Source: Xanthomarina sp. F2636L (GTDB lineage Bacteria; Bacteroidota; Bacteroidia; Flavobacteriales; Flavobacteriaceae). Taken from it: DNA of 64,000 nucleotides. Every line of letters begins with the position of its first letter. The first letter of the stretch is position 1. This document shows positions 1 through 7,013 of the stretch, piece by piece. The stretch is from positions 5,001-69,000 of the forward strand of contig NZ_JAPMLM010000068.1 of assembly GCF_026410195.1 (NCBI RefSeq), in the 5' to 3' direction. The translations under genes were made by a program, and so were the position numbers. The notes under the pieces were generated by a model that did not search any database, was not told the DNA's origin, and saw only the letters and a program-made list of their open reading frames with translations.

Positions 1-262
1 TACCTTACCATCAAGCTAATAGAACGCATGGTCATCTCTTACCGATAAATCTTTAATATAAAAACGATGCCGTCTCTACATACTATAAGGTATTAATCCA
101 AATTTCTCTGGGCTATCCCAATGTAAAAGGTAGATTCCATACGCGTTACTCACCCGTGCGCCGGTCGTCAGCAAGTGCAAGCACCTCTGTTACCCCTCGA
201 CTTGCATGTGTTAAGCCTGCCGCTAGCGTTCATCCTGAGCCAGGATCAAACTCTTCATCGTT
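1..262 (-). rRNA. rrs: 16S ribosomal RNA, 5' end (partial)
   Basis: Read on the minus strand, this segment begins with the universal 16S 5' sequence AGAGTTTGATCCTGGCTCAG (complement around 236-254) followed by GATGAACGCTAGCGGCAGGC, the standard start of bacterial 16S. The mature 5' end is placed about 8 bases before AGAGTTTG by analogy with E. coli, so 262 is approximate. The gene runs off the left edge, so the rest of the rRNA operon lies outside the window. Three tandem promoters precede it at 435-738. Confidence 0.97.
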
Positions 263-434
263 AATTCTTAAATATTATTTAACAACTAATCGAAATAGTT
301 TTAATTAGGTACTCAAAATGGTTTATTCTCTTGTTTAAAAAAGATCGTTTCCAATCTCTTTCTTACGCTGTCAATTCAATATGTTTATGAACTTATTTCT
401 TTAATTTCTCAGGGCGTTTATCTCCTAAGCGGGT
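263..434 (-). other. 16S rRNA leader region
   Basis: This is the transcribed spacer between the nearest rRNA promoter and the 16S 5' end. No open reading frame is supported. Read on the minus strand, about 366-392 contains a stretch ending in CATATTGAATTGACAG. It resembles the boxA-like antitermination segment found in leaders of related rRNA operons, but the CTTTGA core is degenerate, so this is only a suggestion. Confidence 0.5.
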
Positions 435-468
435 GCAAATATAAAACCCTTTTTTTATTCCCACAATG
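435..468 (-). promoter_or_regulatory. rRNA promoter P1 (TTG-N20-TATATTTG)
   Basis: The minus strand shows a Bacteroidota housekeeping -7 box TATATTTG (complement 436-443) with TTG 20 bases upstream (complement 464-466). It is the promoter nearest to 16S. The sequence after the -7 box (CACCCGC) resembles that of the two upstream copies. Confidence 0.8.
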
Positions 469-577
469 TTTTTTTGAAAAAAAATTAAAAGTTTTTTTAA
501 CTCCTAAATCTCAATAAAAAAACACCATTTAAATGAACTTATTTTCTTCCCTATAAACGTTCCCGTTTTTAGCGGCT

Positions 578-609
578 GCAAATATAAAACCTTTTTTGTT
601 AATACAAAA
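578..609 (-). promoter_or_regulatory. rRNA promoter P2 (TTTTG-N18-TATATTTG)
   Basis: This is the second tandem copy. The -7 box TATATTTG (complement 579-586) lies 18 bases downstream of TTTTG (complement 605-609). It is followed by CAGCCGCTAAAAACGGG, almost the same initial region as P3, which indicates duplicated promoter units. Confidence 0.8.
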
Positions 610-703
610 CTTTTTTGAAAATATTTTTAACGGCCTTTTAAATCCATTCTATTCCCAAAATTATATGAACAACGCCATTAACCATATCCCGTTTTTAGCG
701 AGT

Positions 704-738
704 GCAAATATACAACCCATTTTTTACCATTAACAAAC
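704..738 (-). promoter_or_regulatory. rRNA promoter P3 (TTTG-N21-TATATTTG)
   Basis: This is the third tandem copy, most distal from 16S. The -7 box TATATTTG (complement 705-712) lies about 21 bases after a TTTG (complement 734-737). It is followed by CACTCGCTAAAAACGGG. The spacer is T/A-rich as in the other two copies. Confidence 0.75.
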
Positions 739-958
739 TTTTTTGAAAGTATTTTTAGAAATAATTAAATAAAAAACTTAGACAACTAAGCACTAGTAGA
801 TAACGTGAGTGTTATTAGTAACAAAAAATACAGAAAACCAACTTTATAAGATATCTAAACCTATATATATGATTTTATAAATGGAATTATTCGAAATTAT
901 ATAGTATCAACTATTAACAGTCTGGATGGACTTCCAGAAAGAGACATTTGTATCAATA
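739..958. other. AT-rich intergenic spacer, no gene seen
   Basis: This spacer separates the rRNA promoter array from the 3' end of the porin gene. It is very AT-rich and could include an UP-like element for the most distal rRNA promoter. No coding region, RNA gene or convincing terminator was recognised. Confidence 0.5.
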
Positions 959-2944
959 CTACAAGAAGAAGTTCCAAACAATACCAAAACGGATTGTGAA
1001 ATCTCTATAAGGATGATTAGGAGCTGAATAATAATCGTAGCCAGTCCATGCCGAATTGAAATGCTCCGCTTTAATATAAATCCTTGCTTGTTGAATTTTA
1101 GCATTAACAAAAAAATCGAATCTAGGAAAACCTCCGTATTCACGATCTGTTTGAACATAGAACTCTGCCAGTAAAGGATCGTAACCATTCATATAATACT
1201 TAGAGAAATAATTAAAAGTAACTCCTGTTTGTAGGAATAATGCTTTTTTGAAAAAGTAATTAGAATAATAGAGCGTGTTTCTTGTTACGATTTCTGGAAC
1301 ATTAAACACATTATTATCATCTTTTACGGTTTGATATACTATAGAGTTATCTAAAGCAAATTTCTTGTATTTTATCTCCTTCTCCAGTTTAACCGTTAAG
1401 TAACTAATACTTTTATCGCTTTGAAAAGGTTTTATTGAACCAGTATCAGTGACTTTTTTAAAATAAGTATAATCGTTTATTGAAGTAATATCCACAGATA
1501 CGTTTGCTATTTTATTGGAGTTTAAAGCAAACTCAACATTCTGAGTTTTTACATTATTAAAGTTAGTTTGCCAATTGTAACTTTGATAGACACTTTGATA
1601 TAATAAGTAGTTATAGTTTGGAGCTTTTGAATTATGATTAATTTTAGCGCTAAACTCTATATCATCAGTAAATTGGTATGCTGCTTTTCCCGTTATATAG
1701 TTTCCTTCAAAATCACCAGATATATTTAAACCAAAATTCCCTTCTAAGCTAAACTTCTTTATTTTTTTGGAATATGTACCTCCAACTGAATAGACATCAC
1801 CCAATAACCTATTTGTTATTAACGTATTATCTATAAAAGTTACTTTATCATAACCATAGTTAAAGTTGTTATAGGCTATTTGAAATTTAATTTTCCCAAG
1901 AATACTATTACTATACTCTGCATATAGTTGTGTGTAAAAGTCTTCTAGAGTTACTCTATCTCTTAAATCTTCTTGCTGAAAAGCTTCTCCAAAATAATCA
2001 TTTTGATCCTCTTGATTATATTCGTAATACTTATCTTCAAATGAAATAATATTTCCAATACTCAATTTGTTTTTGGCTAATGAATCTTTTTCTTGAAGGA
2101 GTTTGTATCGATGATCTAGAAAAAATCGTTTTCCTTTTAATATATTTTCTGCATCATTAAAATTTACCGCTAAAACAGATCTATCCTTAAATTCGGGGTT
2201 TCCAGATTCAAAATATGGCACATTACTATCTTGAATCCCTCCATTTTCCTCATTCATCAAGTCCTGCATAACTATGTGTCCATTAGCGATGTATCTATTG
2301 TTTTTGGTTTTATAGCTTGATGTAAACCTAAAATTTCCAGTACTTGTAAGTGCATGCTGATATTTGCCTAGAGAGCGCATACCTTTATATGCAATTGAAA
2401 AATTAAACTGTTTAGATGTATTAACCGTAAAAAAAGCATCTATTTGCTGTCCTTGACTAAATGCTGTTTTATAATAAAGTTCGGTAAATGGTGTTGGCAC
2501 ATGGTAATAGTTAATATCTTCTATTTCCATATAATTAAAATGCCTAGCCCTAGCTCCAAAAGATGGCATTAGGTTGCTATCTTCAAGATTATATATTAAG
2601 GTATTATAAGATTGTCCAACATTTGAAAAAGATATCAGGTTAAAATTATCCTTTCTTAAGTAATTAAACTTATAGTCTCTTTTTACTCTAAGTGTCGTAT
2701 CTACGTAGGTTGTATCTCTTTCCTGCGATATTATTAAATACTGTTCAATTTTGGCATCTTTGTTTTTTAGATTCTTATTACTGGTGCTTTTTGTTGAACC
2801 TTGATAGGAATCTTCCTGATAGTTATCGTTTTGTATTAGTCCGTCCTGACTTTGAGACTTGCTTTTATCGCGAGTTGGCGTAATTTGAGAAAAACCTAAA
2901 TTAACAATACCTATTAAAAAAAATGCTAAAAATATTTTCTTCAT
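959..2944 (-). CDS. Putative outer-membrane porin (Porin_10-like)
   Basis: This 661-residue exported protein has a classical signal peptide of about 20 residues ending GFSQ. A disordered Ser/Gln/Asn-rich segment follows (about 20-65). The rest is rich in alternating aromatic and polar stretches typical of outer-membrane beta strands, ending in FGIVWNFFL with a terminal hydrophobic strand. Length and layout match the putative porin family common in Flavobacteriia. The substrate is unknown. It is transcribed away from rnhB across a 180-base divergent region. The family assignment comes from overall resemblance rather than a catalytic motif. Confidence 0.75.
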   Translation of the reverse strand: MKKIFLAFFLIGIVNLGFSQITPTRDKSKSQSQDGLIQNDNYQEDSYQGSTKSTSNKNLKNKDAKIEQYLIISQERDTTYVDTTLRVKRDYKFNYLRKDNFNLISFSNVGQSYNTLIYNLEDSNLMPSFGARARHFNYMEIEDINYYHVPTPFTELYYKTAFSQGQQIDAFFTVNTSKQFNFSIAYKGMRSLGKYQHALTSTGNFRFTSSYKTKNNRYIANGHIVMQDLMNEENGGIQDSNVPYFESGNPEFKDRSVLAVNFNDAENILKGKRFFLDHRYKLLQEKDSLAKNKLSIGNIISFEDKYYEYNQEDQNDYFGEAFQQEDLRDRVTLEDFYTQLYAEYSNSILGKIKFQIAYNNFNYGYDKVTFIDNTLITNRLLGDVYSVGGTYSKKIKKFSLEGNFGLNISGDFEGNYITGKAAYQFTDDIEFSAKINHNSKAPNYNYLLYQSVYQSYNWQTNFNNVKTQNVEFALNSNKIANVSVDITSINDYTYFKKVTDTGSIKPFQSDKSISYLTVKLEKEIKYKKFALDNSIVYQTVKDDNNVFNVPEIVTRNTLYYSNYFFKKALFLQTGVTFNYFSKYYMNGYDPLLAEFYVQTDREYGGFPRFDFFVNAKIQQARIYIKAEHFNSAWTGYDYYSAPNHPYRDFTIRFGIVWNFFL

Positions 2945-3124
2945 AATTATTTTTTAGACCTTGCAGATGTCTATGGCTTATTTTTAATTTGTATTGTTTT
3001 GTTTACGAATTTAAATAATTAGAAAACTAATTTTCGTCAAAAATAGAAAATATCTTTTTGGATTTTATTTATTATAGACAATATTACAATTAATAATTAC
3101 GTCTTATTCTTAAGATTTATATAA

Positions 3125-3724
3125 ATGCTGAAATTTAAATTTTCCAACTTCACTCTTGAATGTGGTACTGACGAAGCTGGCAGAGGTTGTCTTTCCGGCC
3201 CTGTAACTGCTGCTGCAGTAATACTTCCAAAAGGATTTAAGAATCAACTTTTAAATGATTCCAAGCAAGTTTCAGAAAAAAAAAGAGAATTACTTAGACC
3301 ATATATTGAAGAACATGCTTTAGCTTTTAGTATTGCACATGTATTTCCAGAAGAAATTGACGACATAAATATCTTAAACGCATCCATCCTGGCCATGCAT
3401 AAAGCTATTGAAGCTTTAAAAACACAACCAGAGTTTATTATTGTTGATGGTAATAAATTTAAATCTTATAAAAATATACCAAGCGAAACCATAATTAAAG
3501 GCGACAGCAAATACCTTTCTATTGCAGCAGCTTCAATACTTGCTAAAACTTATAGAGATGATTATATGAAAGGACTTCATGAAGAGTTTCCTATGTACAA
3601 CTGGGCTCAAAACAAAGGATATCCAACCAAAGAGCACAGACTAGCCATTAAAAAACATGGTATTACAGATTATCATAGAAAATCTTTTAGACTCATGCCA
3701 GAACAATTAAAATTAGAACTATAA
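3125..3724 (+). CDS. rnhB: Ribonuclease HII
   Basis: This cytosolic endonuclease cleaves the RNA strand of RNA/DNA hybrids and removes misincorporated ribonucleotides. It is 199 residues long, normal for the family. The signature GTDEAGRG at residues 14-21 supplies the Asp16/Glu17 metal ligands. A further acidic ligand lies in IIVDGNKF, and [14 protein letters not shown] is the conserved helix of the family. The C-terminal HRKSFR segment is also typical. The gene is followed after 32 bases by a lipoprotein gene that appears to have its own promoter. Confidence 0.97.
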   Translation: MLKFKFSNFTLECGTDEAGRGCLSGPVTAAAVILPKGFKNQLLNDSKQVSEKKRELLRPYIEEHALAFSIAHVFPEEIDDINILNASILAMHKAIEALKTQPEFIIVDGNKFKSYKNIPSETIIKGDSKYLSIAAASILAKTYRDDYMKGLHEEFPMYNWAQNKGYPTKEHRLAIKKHGITDYHRKSFRLMPEQLKLEL

Positions 3725-3729
3725 CTTAT

Positions 3730-3737
3730 TATATTTG
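3730..3737 (+). promoter_or_regulatory. -7 promoter box TATATTTG upstream of 3757 lipoprotein
   Basis: A perfect TAnnTTTG box begins just after the rnhB stop and ends 19 bases before the next start codon. No clear TTG was found at the expected -33 distance, so the promoter call rests on the -7 box alone. Confidence 0.55.
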
Positions 3738-3756
3738 CACAAAACCCTCAAAATAA

Positions 3757-6189
3757 ATGAAAGGCATTTTTTATTTCATCTTAATCACTCTATTCATTAC
3801 AAGTTGTAGTAAAGACAGGAAGTTTAGCAACCCTTCAGATTATATTCCAGAAAATGCATCTATTGTTTTACAAGCTTCAGACCTTGAAAGTTTAAAAAAC
3901 AATATTAATAACAATAATTTTCTTGAAGTACTTACAAAATCTGGAACATTTTCGACTGTTTCAAAAAAAATTAAAGCTTTAAATTACTTTAAAACATCTA
4001 ACAACTTGTTTCTTTGTTTTACTACAGACAAAGACAATAGCTTACAATATTCAATTATTACTACTTACAATAAGGACTTGTTTGATGTGGACTCCTTACC
4101 CAATCATAAAATTGAAACTATTTCAACAAAAAAACATACAATAACAAAAACTACTATTGATAATAATGTTCTGTTTAGTGTTTTAAAGGATAGTATATTT
4201 ATTGGTTCTTCTAATTTAGATTTACTTACAAAATCCCTGGACAAGAAAAACAATCCATTAGAATTGGTTGCACTTTTAAATACTTCAGATAAAGACAGTC
4301 AGTTATCTGTTTTAATTAATGAAAACAACAATTATTTCAATTCGTTTTTTCTGAATGATTCTATAAGCAAACAGAAACTAGCCAATTATATCATGGTTGA
4401 TATTGATTTAAAACAAGACGAAATTCTTCTAAACGGAATTGCAAAAGCAACAGATTCTACTAAAAGTTTAATCAATGTTTTTAAGAATACCATTCCACAA
4501 GAAAACCAGTTAGCTAAAATAACGCCTTCTAATAGTGATGGGTTTTTAAGCTTTACTTTTAATAATTATAGTAATTTTAAAAACAACCTAAGACCTTATC
4601 AAACTACCGATTCAATACCTGTAGAAACCACATTATTTGACAATATTGTTGAAGTAGGTGTTATTTTTGAAGGCAACCAAGAAGCAATAGTCTTAAATTC
4701 TTTAGACGATTTGTCTACAAACGATGCGCTTTTAAACGAACAAAACTTATTAGAAACCTACAGAGATATTGATATTTACAGTTTCTCGACCCCTAATTTA
4801 TTCAAAGAAACATTTTCACCATTCATCCACTATAGTAATGCAAGCTTATATTGTGTAATAGATAATTTCTTTGTTTTTGGTCATTCTATAGACATGCTTC
4901 AAAACATTATTGCTAATTATCAAAACAACACCACGTTACAAGAGAGACCTTATTTTGAGGCGATAAAAGAAAATTTAAGCGATGAAGCATCACTTATGTT
5001 GGTTCTTAATCCTTCAAAGTTAAATAATAAACTAGAGCAATTTCTTAATGAAGATCTATCTTTAAATCTGGATAATTACAAAACTTCAGCCATTCAGTTT
5101 ATTTACGACACAAATTTTGCTCATATAAATGCCGTTATAAAAAAGAACAAAATAAAAGCCATAGAAAACTCGGTAACCGAAGAATTCAACATAAAGATTA
5201 CCGAAAACATTTTAAACACCCAACAATTTGTAATAAATCATGAATCCAATCAGAAAGAAATTGTATTACAAGATGTAAAAAACAATTTGTACTTAATTTC
5301 TAATACAGGAAAACTCCTTTGGAAAAAACAACTTGATGGTGCAGTCTTAGGAAAAGTAGAACAAATAGACATGTACAAAAATGGCCGACTTCAATTGGCT
5401 TTTGCAACCCAAAATCGTGTGTACGTATTAGACAGAAATGGTAAAGAAGTAGCTCCTTTCCCATTAAAATTTAATGATAAAATCACCCAACCACTTTCCG
5501 TATTTGATTATGACAATAACAGAAATTACAGACTTTTGATAACACAGGGCAAAAACATTATTATGCTAGACCAGTTAGGAAAAACTGTTAAAGGGTTTAC
5601 TTTTAAAAGTGCAGATAACAATCTAATTCATCAACCTCAACATATTCGCATTGGTAAAAGCGACTATCTCCTATTTAAAACATCTGAAAAATTATATATT
5701 TTAGACCGAGTAGGTAAAACTCGTGTATCTCCTAAAAAATCATATAATTACTCCAATCAGGCTGTTTACTTATATAATAACAAGTTTACAACCACAACCA
5801 AAGACGGGAAATTGGTAACAATAGATGTTAAAGGAAATACTTCTGAGCAGAACCTGCAATTAACAGATAGACATCATATTGAAACTACTTCCAAAACACT
5901 TGTAGCACAATCTGAAAACAAGTTGATTATAAAAAATAAGACTCTGGAAATGGATTATGGAAATTATACAAAACCTGATATCTTTTATTTATACGACAAA
6001 ATTTATATCTCTGTAACCGATTTGCAAGCCAAGAAAATCTACTTATTTGACAGTCAAGGGAAATCTATTTCAAACTTTCCTGTTTATGGGAATTCCAGAA
6101 TAACTTTAGATAATATAGATAAAGACAGAAATTTGGAGCTTGTAACAAAAGGAGATGATAATTCAATTTTAATTTATCAAATTAACTAA
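3757..6189 (+). CDS. Lipoprotein with C-terminal beta-propeller-like repeats
   Basis: This 810-residue protein starts with a lipoprotein signal peptide whose lipobox ends at Cys17 (ITSC). The N-terminal about 480 residues are not recognised. From about residue 500 there are repeated blade-like motifs: VYVLDRNGKEV, IIMLDQLGKTV, LYILDRVGKTR and IYLFDSQGKSI. This pattern is typical of PQQ-like or related beta-propellers, which usually act as binding or scaffold domains. The sequence after the cysteine (SKDRK) is mixed charge, so surface exposure is uncertain. No enzyme motif is visible. It lies directly downstream of rnhB. Confidence 0.7.
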   Translation: MKGIFYFILITLFITSCSKDRKFSNPSDYIPENASIVLQASDLESLKNNINNNNFLEVLTKSGTFSTVSKKIKALNYFKTSNNLFLCFTTDKDNSLQYSIITTYNKDLFDVDSLPNHKIETISTKKHTITKTTIDNNVLFSVLKDSIFIGSSNLDLLTKSLDKKNNPLELVALLNTSDKDSQLSVLINENNNYFNSFFLNDSISKQKLANYIMVDIDLKQDEILLNGIAKATDSTKSLINVFKNTIPQENQLAKITPSNSDGFLSFTFNNYSNFKNNLRPYQTTDSIPVETTLFDNIVEVGVIFEGNQEAIVLNSLDDLSTNDALLNEQNLLETYRDIDIYSFSTPNLFKETFSPFIHYSNASLYCVIDNFFVFGHSIDMLQNIIANYQNNTTLQERPYFEAIKENLSDEASLMLVLNPSKLNNKLEQFLNEDLSLNLDNYKTSAIQFIYDTNFAHINAVIKKNKIKAIENSVTEEFNIKITENILNTQQFVINHESNQKEIVLQDVKNNLYLISNTGKLLWKKQLDGAVLGKVEQIDMYKNGRLQLAFATQNRVYVLDRNGKEVAPFPLKFNDKITQPLSVFDYDNNRNYRLLITQGKNIIMLDQLGKTVKGFTFKSADNNLIHQPQHIRIGKSDYLLFKTSEKLYILDRVGKTRVSPKKSYNYSNQAVYLYNNKFTTTTKDGKLVTIDVKGNTSEQNLQLTDRHHIETTSKTLVAQSENKLIIKNKTLEMDYGNYTKPDIFYLYDKIYISVTDLQAKKIYLFDSQGKSISNFPVYGNSRITLDNIDKDRNLELVTKGDDNSILIYQIN

Positions 6190-6250
6190 CTAATAATGAC
6201 AATGTTAAAGTAATAAATTTCTATTTTTACAGATAATTTTTATAAAAAAT

Positions 6251-6278
6251 GTTAACTTTATAATAGCCCAACTATTAA
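6251..6278 (+). promoter_or_regulatory. ECF-type promoter, GTTAACT-N16-ATTAA
   Basis: The -35-like GTTAACT (6251-6257) is followed by exactly 16 bases and then ATTAA (6274-6278). A pyrimidine precedes ATTAA, as in all other copies. It ends 31 bases before the lipoprotein gene at 6310 and is the only copy with T instead of C at the last -35 position. It places this gene, and possibly the CHAT gene after it, in the same putative regulon as the sigma factor at 10483. Confidence 0.75.
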
Positions 6279-6309
6279 ATAGCATAGTTTAACCTTAAAA
6301 TTATTTATT

Positions 6310-6957
6310 ATGAAAAACCACCCATTTGCACTTATTGTCTTATCCATGCTGCTGCTTACAAACTTGAGTTGCGATGAAGATGACAACAACAACAATAACA
6401 ATCCAGATGAAATAAAATTAACCGTAGAAAATAATTTTTATGAGGGTGATTTATACAGATTGTATTTAGATAATCAAATACTATTTACAACGGCTGAAAT
6501 AGATATTGCAAATGAAATATTAGAAAACGATCCTGACAATGTAGAGTGGCTTGCAGAATTAGAGGCCCTTCAAAATGCTTTAGGAATATTAGAAAACAAG
6601 GTTGAAGAACAGAATCAATATGCAGCAGTAATTATAAACGTACCAAGAGTTCCTCGTGTGCCTCCTATTCCACCTCAACCATGTCTTTCTGGAGCTTGTA
6701 TGCCAAATATTTTAAAATACATAACAATCTCTGAAGACATACTAAGTGTTAATGTAGTTGTTAGAAACTCGCAAACCGAAGAAATAATTACCTCAGCAAC
6801 TATTGATCAATTTACACCACTACCAGAATACAACAATTTAGTCTCTGCAACTTCTTTAGACTTCAAGGAGTTTACTGGTTCAATTTATATTAGCGTACAA
6901 CGTACTAATAAGAACAATGAAACCATTAATTACAATATTAACGGGAACGTTTTTTAA
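6310..6957 (+). CDS. Small surface lipoprotein of unknown function
   Basis: This 215-residue protein has a lipoprotein signal peptide with the lipobox cysteine at about residue 21 (NLSC). Acidic and Asn-rich residues (DEDDNNNNNN) follow at once, the type of tract that marks surface-exported lipoproteins in Flavobacteriaceae. A Glu/Leu-rich helical segment spans about 50-95. Next comes a Pro-rich stretch (VPRVPRVPPIPPQPC) containing a pair of cysteines (CLSGAC), then a beta-rich tail. No known domain was recognised. It has its own ECF-type promoter upstream and a terminator immediately downstream, just before the CHAT gene. Confidence 0.75.
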   Translation: MKNHPFALIVLSMLLLTNLSCDEDDNNNNNNPDEIKLTVENNFYEGDLYRLYLDNQILFTTAEIDIANEILENDPDNVEWLAELEALQNALGILENKVEEQNQYAAVIINVPRVPRVPPIPPQPCLSGACMPNILKYITISEDILSVNVVVRNSQTEEIITSATIDQFTPLPEYNNLVSATSLDFKEFTGSIYISVQRTNKNNETINYNINGNVF

Positions 6958-6977
6958 TAAACCGATTTTCTAAATAT

Positions 6978-7013
6978 AAAAAGCTTTTAGTAACTTTACT
7001 GAAAGCTTTTTTT
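6978..7013 (+). terminator. Rho-independent terminator abutting the CHAT start codon
   Basis: The hairpin arms AAAGCTTTTAGTA and TACTGAAAGCTTT are followed by a run of T that ends at the base before ATG at 7014. It would end the 6310 transcript, or act as an attenuator of read-through into the CHAT gene. Confidence 0.75.

Noticed and set aside
907-1188. 93-residue minus-strand frame overlapping the porin 3' end
   Set aside because: It overlaps the porin gene on the same strand in a different reading frame and has no recognisable features.
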